NCBI GenBank assembly: GCA_002070955.1
Contig: MWEK01000015.1
Coordinates: forward strand, 1 to 64,000
Length of the DNA stretch: 64,000 bases
Source: Planctomycetes bacterium ADurb.Bin069
GTDB lineage: Bacteria > Planctomycetota > UBA8108 > UBA8890 > UBA8898
Direction of reading: 5' to 3'
Numbering within the stretch: the first letter of the stretch is position 1; every line of letters begins with the position of its first letter. The translations under genes and the position numbers were made by a program. The notes beneath the pieces are model-generated. The model was not told the DNA's origin, did not search any database, and saw only the letters and a program-made list of their open reading frames with translations. Shown here piece by piece: positions 16,793 through 24,849 of this stretch.

Positions 16793-17567
16793 GGAACGCA
16801 TGGCGGCCATCGCCCGCACCGGCCGGGCGGGCATCATGGCGCACCTCGTGGCGGGCTTCAGGTCCTTGGAAGAGAGCGAGGCGCTCGCCCGCGGCCTGGC
16901 CGGGAACGGCGCCGATGTCCTCGAAATCCAGATCCCCTTCTCGGATCCCACCGCGGACGGCCCCGTGATCACGGCCGCCTGCACCGCGGCCCTCGCCGCC
17001 GGCGCGACGCCGCGGGCGGCCCTCGCCCTGGCCGGCCGCGTCACCCGCGCCGCCGACGTTCCCGTCTTCCTCATGAGCTATTACAACATCCTGTTCCGCT
17101 GGGAGGGCGGACCGCGGGCTTTCTTCGCCGAGGCCGCCGCGCTCGGCGTCGCCGGCCTGATCGTCCCCGACCTGCCGCCCGACGAGGACGCCGAGCATTA
17201 TTTCGACGGTTGCCGCGCGGCGGGCCTGCATCCGGTCCTGGTCGTGTCGCCGAACATCACCGACAACCGCCTCGCCGCCCTGGCGCCTTACGCTTCGGGC
17301 CTCGTCTACACGACGGCGCGCGTCGGGACGACGGGCGCCGAGTCGCGGGTGCTCGATCCGGCGTTCTCCGCCTACATGGGCCGGCTGCGGAAAGCCTTCG
17401 GCGCCCTACCCATCGCCGTGGGTTTCGGCATCCGATCGCGCGCGCAGGTCGAGGCCCTCGCCGGCCTGGCGGAGCTTGCGGTCGTGGGAACGCAGCTCCT
17501 CTCGGCGCTGGCCGAAAAAGGACCGGACGCCGCGTGCGCGGAACTGGCGCGCGTGGCCGGGCGCTGA
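16779..17567 (+). CDS. trpA: tryptophan synthase alpha chain
   Basis: The 262-residue TIM barrel cleaves indole-3-glycerol phosphate and channels indole to TrpB. The catalytic Glu is in [11 protein letters not shown], and the Asp of TADGPVI follows. Loop 6 reads [11 protein letters not shown], and the phosphate site is [10 protein letters not shown]. The gene starts inside the end of trpB (14-base overlap), the usual sign of a coupled pair made in equal amounts. Confidence 0.96.
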   Translation: MRSFEERMAAIARTGRAGIMAHLVAGFRSLEESEALARGLAGNGADVLEIQIPFSDPTADGPVITAACTAALAAGATPRAALALAGRVTRAADVPVFLMSYYNILFRWEGGPRAFFAEAAALGVAGLIVPDLPPDEDAEHYFDGCRAAGLHPVLVVSPNITDNRLAALAPYASGLVYTTARVGTTGAESRVLDPAFSAYMGRLRKAFGALPIAVGFGIRSRAQVEALAGLAELAVVGTQLLSALAEKGPDAACAELARVAGR

Positions 17568-17601
17568 GGATCGCCCCGCGCCTTCGGCGCCGGAGTTCGC
17601 G

Positions 17602-20040
17602 ATGCTGAAGAGAACGCGTCGCACGGCGATCGCGCTGGCCGCCCTGGCCCTCGCGACCTGCGGCGTGCTCACGCGGCGCGGCGAGGAGCCGCCTTCGGCC
17701 TGGTTCGTCTCGGGCGCCGCTATGGCGTACTTCCAGGCCCGCTATCCGGCGAGCGCCTCCGAGTGGCGCGTACTCGGGCCTTTTCCAAGCCCCCTGGATG
17801 CCCTCGCGCGCGATCTTTTCGTCGCGGAAGGCGGCGAAGCGCGCCTCCGCCCTTCGGCCGGTCCCGTGCCGATGCCCTCCGGCACCACCGCGCAATGGCG
17901 CCGCGCCGGTCCGCTACCCTCTGATGCCTGGAATCCCCAGCCCTTTCTCACGCGTTACGCGGGTTACGTGCCCTTGCGGGTGGGGCCGGGCGCGCTGGGC
18001 CCCGAAACCGCCCTGGCCCTCGCTGACCTGGAAACCGAAGGCGGGCTCCACCGCCTCGTTCTCCAAGCCTGGGGCTCCGCCCGCATGTTCATCGACGGCC
18101 GGCTTTGCCTGGACCGCGCCGACTTCCACGAGTTTTTCGGCCAGCGCGAGGTGTTCGCCGACCTGCCGGCCGGAGCGGCGCGGGTCCTCGTCAAAATCGA
18201 GAACCTGGCCTACAACGCCCAGGAGGACGCCGCGCAGATTTTCGGCTCCTGGGGCTTCACGCTCCATGCCGCGCGCGCGGGCGCGATCGCCCCCGGCCTG
18301 CGCTGCGACGTGCCGTGGATCGCCGATGCGTTGCCCGGCGATGCCGCCGTGACGGGCTTGTGCGCCCTGCGCGCGGCGGAGGATGCCCCTGCCGGACCGA
18401 AACGCATCGCGCTCTCCTTCGCCGCGGGCGCCTCTTCCGCCGAGGCGGCCGTGACGGCGCCGGACAAAGGCGCCATCGCCTTCGTCCCCTTCATCGTGCC
18501 GCGCGGCGGCGGCCGCGCGCCCGCGCGCCTCGCCGTCAGGACGGACGGCCGCGAGCTTCTCGCCGTCCCCGTGCCGCGCGGCGCCCGCTCCGGCGCCTTG
18601 CTTCTGCGCGGCGTCTTGGCGCCGTCCGATCTGAGCCTCCAGCCTTATCTCCTGTACCTGCCCCCCGCGCCGGCGCGCGCGCCGCTCATCCTCTACCTCC
18701 ACGGCGGCGCGACGACCGAGGAGGAGCTCGCGGCCTGGCCGTCCGGCATCCTGGAAACCGCGGCGGAAAACCGCTGCGCCGTCTGCGCCCCGCGCGCCCG
18801 CGAGGGCGCCATGCGGTCCGCACAGGCCGAGAGCGACATCCTGCGCGCGCTGGGAGAAGCCGCGCACACCGCCGGCGTCGATCCCACGGCGCCCATCGTC
18901 GCCGTGGGCAGCGGGCGCGGGGCGGTCCTCGCCCTCCAGCTCGCCTGCCGCTATCCGCACCGCGTGGCCGCCGTCATCGCCGTCCTCAAGAACCCCTTCG
19001 AGGGCGAGGCCGTCTCGGCCTCCGACGTGGAATCCCTCGGCCCGATGGCCGGCAATCTCCGCGCCAAGCCCGCGCTCCTGGTGGCCGCCGACGAGGATCC
19101 CGCCGCCGCGGCGGTCGAGCGCGCCCTCAAGACCGCCGGCGCCGCCGTCGCCAGAACGCGGCCGGGCCCCGCGCAGCCTTTCGAAGCAGGTTCGGCCCGG
19201 GCCCGCGCGGCGGCATACCTGCGCGCGCCCTCGGAAAGCCCCCGCGCCATCGCCTTCGAAACCGAGCGCCCGCAATGGAGCACGGCGTGGTGGGCCTCGA
19301 TCGCGGGCTTCGAGCGGCCCGACCTGCCCGCCTCGTTCCAGGCGCGCGTCGGCGACGACGCGCGCATCGAAATCAGCTCGGAGAACGTCGCCGGCCTCCG
19401 GCTCCTGCCCGGACGATTGCGCCTGCCGCCGGGCGAGGTCGCCGTGGTCTGGAACGGCGCGGAAGTCTGGAAGGGCCCCTTCAACGAGCCCTTGCTCATC
19501 GGCCGCGCGACGGACGGAGCGGCCGCGCCGTGCCTGGATGAACTCCTGCGGGGAACGCATGTCCACCTGGCGCCCGCCGACCCGGTTCTACGCGGAGCCG
19601 CCGCCGGGCTGCTGGCGCGCGGAGCCGCGCGGGCGCGCATGGGCCGCAACGCCGGCACCTGGTCGTCCGAACTCGCCGCCGCCACGGCGGAGGCGGCCGA
19701 GGAAGCGGTCAACCTGATCCTATTCGGCGGGCCGGCCGAGAACGCCGCGACCGCGGCGCTCGCGCCGCGCCTCGCGCCGGCGCTGAGCGCAACCGCCTTC
19801 GAAGCGGGCGGCGCCTTCTTCGCCCTCAACGAGCATGTGGTCCTGCTGGTCGCGTCCGACCCCGCGACGCCGGAGCGCCTGGTCGCGGTGGTCGCGGGGG
19901 CTCCTCTGGCGGCCTTCGCGCGGCTGTGCGCGAATTCGCCCGCCAACCCCTTCGCGTTCCCGGACCGCGCGGGCGCCACCATGGTTTGGCGCGTCGCGGA
20001 GAAGGAAGAGAAGGTATACGAGGTGTACCGGCGACGGTAG
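17602..20040 (+). CDS. large exported protein with an esterase-like domain lacking the Ser nucleophile
   Basis: The 812-residue protein has an N-terminal signal anchor (residues 1-25). A beta-rich N-terminal region (VRVGP, RMFIDGRLCLDRADFHEFFG; PA14- or galactose-binding-like) follows. The middle is an alpha/beta-hydrolase domain with the oxyanion loop LYLHGG (364-369), and the rest to the C-terminus is unrecognised. The nucleophile elbow reads GSGRG at 436-440, so the expected Ser of GxSxG is Gly438, and no obvious catalytic His follows. It therefore looks like a pseudo-esterase of the poly-ester/ferulate-esterase kind. It starts 34 bases after trpA (GGAG at 6 bases) and ends 2 bases from a convergent gene. 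Glycan binding is a guess. Confidence 0.7.
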   Translation: MLKRTRRTAIALAALALATCGVLTRRGEEPPSAWFVSGAAMAYFQARYPASASEWRVLGPFPSPLDALARDLFVAEGGEARLRPSAGPVPMPSGTTAQWRRAGPLPSDAWNPQPFLTRYAGYVPLRVGPGALGPETALALADLETEGGLHRLVLQAWGSARMFIDGRLCLDRADFHEFFGQREVFADLPAGAARVLVKIENLAYNAQEDAAQIFGSWGFTLHAARAGAIAPGLRCDVPWIADALPGDAAVTGLCALRAAEDAPAGPKRIALSFAAGASSAEAAVTAPDKGAIAFVPFIVPRGGGRAPARLAVRTDGRELLAVPVPRGARSGALLLRGVLAPSDLSLQPYLLYLPPAPARAPLILYLHGGATTEEELAAWPSGILETAAENRCAVCAPRAREGAMRSAQAESDILRALGEAAHTAGVDPTAPIVAVGSGRGAVLALQLACRYPHRVAAVIAVLKNPFEGEAVSASDVESLGPMAGNLRAKPALLVAADEDPAAAAVERALKTAGAAVARTRPGPAQPFEAGSARARAAAYLRAPSESPRAIAFETERPQWSTAWWASIAGFERPDLPASFQARVGDDARIEISSENVAGLRLLPGRLRLPPGEVAVVWNGAEVWKGPFNEPLLIGRATDGAAAPCLDELLRGTHVHLAPADPVLRGAAAGLLARGAARARMGRNAGTWSSELAAATAEAAEEAVNLILFGGPAENAATAALAPRLAPALSATAFEAGGAFFALNEHVVLLVASDPATPERLVAVVAGAPLAAFARLCANSPANPFAFPDRAGATMVWRVAEKEEKVYEVYRRR

Positions 20041-20042
20041 GC

Positions 20043-21332
20043 TTACCGCGGCGCGAAGGCCGCGACAATGCGCTCGGCGGCCTTTGCCGCGTCCTCGGGC
20101 GTCAGCCCGCGGTCCGTCTCAAGCTCGACGCTCACCGCCTTGGCAAGGCCGGTCTCGGGGGGGGCGGGGTCGCGCTCGTAAACCTCGCACTGAGGGTGCG
20201 GAACGAGATTGAGGAAAAACCGCGCCTGCTTGCCGTGCACGGAAAGCCGCGCGGAAAGAACCGCGTCGACGCCGAGGGCGTCGCAGACCACCCGATCATC
20301 GGTCTCGGGCGCCGCGACGGCGCTCAAGCCGGGCGGATTGACGATGCGCCGGCCGTGAAGCTCCGCGGCGCTTATCAACAATTCCTCGCGCACGAGGGTC
20401 GCGAACTCCTCCTGGTTCGCCTTGGCCGCCGCCTCGGCGGCCCCCACCGTGAAAAACCGCAGCGCCACCTGGGGCGGGCGCTTCTCGGAGGGCACGACAG
20501 GCACTACCCGGACCCGGTCGCCCTCCGCCAAGCCGGCCTTGTCGCCCTCGCCGGCCTTGCGGCTACAGCGTAGGTGTCCGGTCGCCGTGATCTCCTCGAC
20601 GACGAGCAGCCCGCGGACCGGCGGCTCGCCCGGGTCGATCTCCCCCCCCGCGCCCTTGATGGGCTGGGAGGCTTGGCGGACTTCCAGAAGGTCTCCGGCC
20701 CTGACTCCTTCGGGCCCGCGGTCCAGCCGGACGAAGAACTTGTCGTCCTGCGCCTTGACGATCGCGCCGGTCATATCCACGCGGCTCACGATCTCCCGCG
20801 TGAAGGCGCGCGCAAGGCGCCTGAAGGCGTTTTCATGCCAGCAGCGCATGCGCAGAGCGATAAGCTTCTCGCCGGTCTCAAGCGAGATCACATCCAGGTA
20901 GACGGTGTAGCCGCGATCCTCGCCCCTGTGGATCGTTCCCGCGATGAACGCCTCCTCGCAGGTCAAGCGCTGGAACGGCGCCCGCTCCTCGACCTTGCCC
21001 TGCTGGGCCTGAAGCTCGACCAGCTTGTTCATCTTCTCGAGGGTCATCTCGGAGCGCGTCAGGATGCGGAAGCGCCCCGACTCGCTGAGGAGAACCTGCA
21101 ACTCCTCGGTCATGCGGTCGCCGAGCTTACGTTCCCCTTCCTTGGCTTCGAGCAAGCTGGCGAAAGGCAGGATCGAAAGCGTGGCGAGGGCGCTTCGTTC
21201 CCGCGGGGCGTCGGACTCGGAAACAGGGCTCTCGGCGGCTGGAGCGGCAATCTGAGCGACGAAGATGAGGAGTGCGACAATCCTCCCCATGCTCCGGAAT
21301 GCGTGTCCGGCGCTCCGCCGCATGCTACTCAT
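20043..21332 (-). CDS. exported CsgG/FlgT-like protein
   Basis: The 429-residue precursor has a signal peptide (hydrophobic core about residues 17-33). A CsgG-type domain follows: LATLSILPFASL then RMTEELQVLLSESGRFRILTRSEM, the pattern of periplasmic CsgG/TolB-N-like proteins. Near residues 195-260 an SH3-like module (FFVRLDRGPEGVRAGDLLEV) resembles the FlgT C-terminal domain. It probably acts in the periplasm or at the outer membrane in assembling an envelope structure. It follows the HEAT-secretin operon in the same direction after 194 bases, with its own AT-rich promoter region. The ATG choice is uncertain; 21290 is an alternative. Confidence 0.7.
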   Translation of the reverse strand: MSSMRRSAGHAFRSMGRIVALLIFVAQIAAPAAESPVSESDAPRERSALATLSILPFASLLEAKEGERKLGDRMTEELQVLLSESGRFRILTRSEMTLEKMNKLVELQAQQGKVEERAPFQRLTCEEAFIAGTIHRGEDRGYTVYLDVISLETGEKLIALRMRCWHENAFRRLARAFTREIVSRVDMTGAIVKAQDDKFFVRLDRGPEGVRAGDLLEVRQASQPIKGAGGEIDPGEPPVRGLLVVEEITATGHLRCSRKAGEGDKAGLAEGDRVRVVPVVPSEKRPPQVALRFFTVGAAEAAAKANQEEFATLVREELLISAAELHGRRIVNPPGLSAVAAPETDDRVVCDALGVDAVLSARLSVHGKQARFFLNLVPHPQCEVYERDPAPPETGLAKAVSVELETDRGLTPEDAAKAAERIVAAFAPR

Positions 21333-21398
21333 GATTCAGTTCCGTTCGCTCCTAAGATCGCCTTCTTCTTAGTACGAACACCCGAGGGGTGGAGGCTA

Positions 21399-21404
21399 GT
21401 TATA
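21399..21404 (-). promoter_or_regulatory. possible -10 box before the CsgG-like gene
   Basis: The minus strand reads TATAAC in the most AT-rich patch of this part of the window (about 21350-21440), 67 bases before the ATG. The -35 region is not convincing. The patch marks a likely separate promoter between the HEAT lipoprotein and the CsgG-like gene. Confidence 0.3.
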
Positions 21405-21526
21405 TTAACGGTTTTTTAATGACCGCTTGTTCATGTTGGCGCCGCGAACGCGTTTTGTTCGAAATACGCTCTCCAGTTCGGCGACGACGGGAACGAGCCG
21501 CGGTCACGCCTGTCCGCCGGGGTCCC

Positions 21527-22339
21527 TCACTCCCGGTTCGTCGTCTTGCTCCACCAGCTTCTCAGCTTCTGGACCGCATCGCTGCGCCGGGCCACGGAGC
21601 CGCGCCAGTCGAACTCGACCGGCGGATCGGCGCGCTTCTTTATTTCCAGCCACGCATATTCCCGGCACCCTTCGTCGGGGTCCGTGAGCGCGTTAATAAA
21701 CCCTCCGATCGCCTCCCGGTTCGTCCAGCCCGCCAGGTTTATGACGAGCAGCATCCGGACTTCGCGATCCTCCTCCTTCATGATCCTGTCCCGCAGAGCC
21801 TCGCCGGCCCCGCGATCCTGGGTGTCCCTCAGGATCGTCCCCAGAACCTCGCAGGCCGCGTAGCGGTTGGCCTTCTGCCCGCTCGCCAGCACATCCGCGA
21901 CATGAGGAACCACCTCCGGGCCGAAGAGCGGCAGAAGCGCGCAGGCGACCTCCCGCAGGTCCGACTCGGGGCTCCTGAGCCCCTCGATGAGCTCACGAAG
22001 CCCCGTCCTATCGATCTGCCCTGTCTGGGGGTCGGGCCAGATCGCCAGGATGCGCGCTATTTGCACCTTCACCCTGAGATCCCACCGGCCCTCCCGGAGC
22101 GTCGTCTGCAGCGCGGCCACGGTGGGCGACCGCGGGTGCCGCATGATCTGCCGGACCGCTTCCTGAACGACGGTGCGGTCGTAGCTGCCGAGCTGCCGCA
22201 GGATCCCGAGGTAGTCCTCGGGCGAGAGTTCCCGCTCGTCGCTGCCGGCGCAGCCCGAGCAGGCCAGAAGCCCCAAGCTTGCCGCCAGTGCGAGCAACGG
22301 CGCCCGGCGCAGCGCCTCCGTCACCGCCCGCGCCAACAT
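21527..22339 (-). CDS. HEAT-repeat lipoprotein
   Basis: The 270-residue precursor has a signal peptide with LLAC as a lipobox, followed by a helical repeat region of HEAT/armadillo type (AVRQIMRHPRSPTVAALQTTL, EVACALLPLFGPEVVPHVADVL, ACEVLGTIL, EVRMLLVINLAGW). Such solenoids are protein-binding scaffolds. The ATG overlaps the secretin stop (TGATG) and lacks its own strong ribosome binding site, so its synthesis depends on secretin translation. This suggests a pilotin-like or structural partner of the secretin; the pilotin idea is inference. Confidence 0.78.
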   Translation of the reverse strand: MLARAVTEALRRAPLLALAASLGLLACSGCAGSDERELSPEDYLGILRQLGSYDRTVVQEAVRQIMRHPRSPTVAALQTTLREGRWDLRVKVQIARILAIWPDPQTGQIDRTGLRELIEGLRSPESDLREVACALLPLFGPEVVPHVADVLASGQKANRYAACEVLGTILRDTQDRGAGEALRDRIMKEEDREVRMLLVINLAGWTNREAIGGFINALTDPDEGCREYAWLEIKKRADPPVEFDWRGSVARRSDAVQKLRSWWSKTTNRE

Positions 22340-24819
22340 CACGAACGCGCGCCCGCGCCCTCGACGCTCGTCTGCTGCCACCGCTGGTCGAGCTCCTTCA
22401 ACTCCTTGGCCTTCTCGCTGAGCGCGACGCTCATGCGCAGGAACGCCTTCAGGTCGGTCTTGAGCTGCCCGACGCGCAGGTTCCCGCGATCCTTGTAGCG
22501 CGGCTCGTTCTCCGTCAAATACGTGTACAGGGACATGAAGTCGAGGCCGCGGTCGCCGAGCTCCCGGAAGAGATCGTGGTACTCCAGCGTCTTGAGGTCG
22601 TTTTCCTCGGGGAAAAGCTTCCGGTGGAGCTTGAGCAGCTCGCCCTTGAGCTCGCCGTGGGCCTCGGCCGGCACGCCGACCTTCTCGATGTAGCGCGCGA
22701 ACTGGTGGAAGGTGCGCGAACTCGCGCGCTTGATGTCCTCCATGAGCTCGGCGTCCAACTCGTCCTCGCCGCGCAGCACGATGTCGCCGCGCTCGTAGTA
22801 CGTCTTCAGATCGTTGTAGGTGAGCGACACCCGGTGGGGCGAGGTCGGGAGGATGATCTCGCGCCGCGGCTTGACGAGTTCCGCGTACGTCAGGTCGCGG
22901 TTCAGGTTCTTGATCGTCTCGATCACGTGCGCCGCGGCCTCGTAGTAGATCTGCTTGTCGTCGGCGGACCAGTTATGGCACGTCCGGTCGGGCCAGCGGC
23001 GCTGCCACCAAGAGAGATTCCCGGCCTTCTCGGGCATGTACTCCGCGAGCACATCGAGCTTCTGGACCAGATTGCGCTGCTTGACGATGTAAAGCAGCGA
23101 CAGATTCACGACCTCCTCCCGCGTGAAGCGCTCCCGGCCGTTGTTGATCGGCTCCAGCGTCGTCAGATCGACGCCGACGAGGTCTTTCCCCCGCAGGATA
23201 TAGCGGTCGTTGAAGAGCACGCTGTCCTCGGTGTCGAAGATTTTGCTCTCCCGCGGCATGGCCGTCGGGTCGTTGTCGACCAGCACGTGCGGCGTGATCA
23301 TCATGACGATCTCGGCGCGCCCGCTCTCGCTGTATTTGCGGCCGAAGAGCCGGCCGATGATCGGGATGTCACCGAGGATCGGCACGCGGTTCGAGCTCTC
23401 CACCTCGGTCTCGCGGATGAGGCCGCCCAGGATTATGGGGGTATGGTTCTTGACGCGCGCCTGCCCGGTGAAGCGCCGCACGGCGATCTCGGGGACGCCG
23501 AGGAGGTCCTCGGCGAAGACGCGTTTGCGCTCGCCGTCGAAATCGTTGAGCGCGATATCCATCTGCAGGACGACCTCCTGGCCGTCCTCGCCCACCACCC
23601 GCGGCCTCAGGTTGAGGGTGATGCCGGTGTACTGCCGCGAGACGCGGTTGATGGTGCTCACCAGGTTCCCCTGCTGCGTGTCCTGGGTCACGGCGGTGCC
23701 GTCGAACGTGACCAGCTCCTTGCCGATATGCAGCACGTTGACGCGGTCATCGATGGCGAGGATCTTCGGCCGGGCCCTGACCTTGGCCTCGCCCTGGCGC
23801 TCGAGGGCCCGGATCGCCGCCGCGAACTGCCCCGGAATGTCCACCGACGAATCGTCGAAAAGGTAGCTGAAGCCCTCCCGCGTCGCGTCGGGAATCGCCG
23901 CGTACTTCGGCCCCCGCAGGATCGAGTCGGGGAAACGCGGCGACGGAAGCGGCTCGCCGGGCAGGGTCGTGTTGAAGTTCACGATGCTGTGCCGGATGGC
24001 GAACTGCGCGGCGTCGATGCCCAGGTCGCGCATCTTGCTCGCATCCAGCTCCACGATCTGGACCTCGAGCATCACCATGCGCGCCGGGCGGTCGATCGTG
24101 TCCAAGAACGCCTTGATCCGCTCGTAGTCGGCCTGGGTGCCGACCACCATGATGCAGTTGCGGTCCTCGGTGGAGGAGGGGTTGGGGAACTGGACCAGCG
24201 AGCGCTCGGCGCTGGCCTTGTCCAAGTTGAACGACGGCGGAATGAAGGGATCGAAGGTCGGCATCTCCACCACGTAGGGAACCTCGGGGAGGCCGTAGAA
24301 GGGCAGGTCCTCGCCCTTCTCCTTCTGCGCCTGCGCGGGCACCCACTTGGTGTACGCCGGGGCCACCGCCCTCAGCGTGTGGGTGTCCTTGCCGACGACC
24401 CAGCTCGTGGTGTGGTCCTCGGAAACACGCATCCACACCTGGCAGATGCCGGCGATGCCCATGAGCTCGAGCGCCACGCTCGGCGACATGTGCTTCAGCT
24501 TGACGAGCTGGGCCACGAGCTTGAGCCCGGTGCGGTCGAATTCGCTGAGCAGATCGCTCAGCTCCTTGACCGCCGCCGCGCTGCCCGTCAGGGCAAGGGT
24601 GCGCTCCGCCGACTTGAGATCCTTGACCGCTCCGTCCTTGACGAGGTCGGGGTGGAATTCCTCCAGGTACCGCAGGGCCTGCTCGGGCGTCTTGTGACAC
24701 AGGCTGTAGAACGCCACGACGGGTTTGGCGGGCGCCGGGGGAGGGGGCGCATCGGCGGCCTGGAGCGCCACACAGGCTGCGACAACCGCCGCACACGAGC
24801 TTCTTTTCCACCTTCGCAT
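22339..24819 (-). CDS. secretin (type II/III secretion, GspD/PulD superfamily)
   Basis: The 826-residue protein has a signal peptide. Two N-domain-like regions follow (LKSAERTLALTGSAAAVKELSDLL; NCIMVVGTQADYERIKAFLDTID then MVMLEVQIVELD). The secretin pore core spans about residues 250-510, with RARPKILAIDDR, TGITLNLRPRV, PIILGGLIRE and the hallmark VPILGDIPIIGRLF. It is followed by an unusual 310-residue helical, charged C-terminal extension (NLSWWQRRWPDRTCHNWSADD onward). Secretins form large outer-membrane gates. No GspC/E/F/G or Pil genes are nearby. The ATG has an AAGGAGGT ribosome binding site. It lies 30 bases after the CHAT gene. Confidence 0.9.
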   Translation of the reverse strand: MRRWKRSSCAAVVAACVALQAADAPPPPAPAKPVVAFYSLCHKTPEQALRYLEEFHPDLVKDGAVKDLKSAERTLALTGSAAAVKELSDLLSEFDRTGLKLVAQLVKLKHMSPSVALELMGIAGICQVWMRVSEDHTTSWVVGKDTHTLRAVAPAYTKWVPAQAQKEKGEDLPFYGLPEVPYVVEMPTFDPFIPPSFNLDKASAERSLVQFPNPSSTEDRNCIMVVGTQADYERIKAFLDTIDRPARMVMLEVQIVELDASKMRDLGIDAAQFAIRHSIVNFNTTLPGEPLPSPRFPDSILRGPKYAAIPDATREGFSYLFDDSSVDIPGQFAAAIRALERQGEAKVRARPKILAIDDRVNVLHIGKELVTFDGTAVTQDTQQGNLVSTINRVSRQYTGITLNLRPRVVGEDGQEVVLQMDIALNDFDGERKRVFAEDLLGVPEIAVRRFTGQARVKNHTPIILGGLIRETEVESSNRVPILGDIPIIGRLFGRKYSESGRAEIVMMITPHVLVDNDPTAMPRESKIFDTEDSVLFNDRYILRGKDLVGVDLTTLEPINNGRERFTREEVVNLSLLYIVKQRNLVQKLDVLAEYMPEKAGNLSWWQRRWPDRTCHNWSADDKQIYYEAAAHVIETIKNLNRDLTYAELVKPRREIILPTSPHRVSLTYNDLKTYYERGDIVLRGEDELDAELMEDIKRASSRTFHQFARYIEKVGVPAEAHGELKGELLKLHRKLFPEENDLKTLEYHDLFRELGDRGLDFMSLYTYLTENEPRYKDRGNLRVGQLKTDLKAFLRMSVALSEKAKELKELDQRWQQTSVEGAGARS

Positions 24820-24849
24820 ACGACCTCCTTCACCGAAAGCAGCCGGCGC

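Noticed and set aside
22339..24819. Secretin as PilQ of a type IV pilus or GspD of a full type II system
   Set aside because: No pilin, ATPase, PilM-P or GspC/E-M genes are present in the window, and the partners are quite different. The secretin itself stands.
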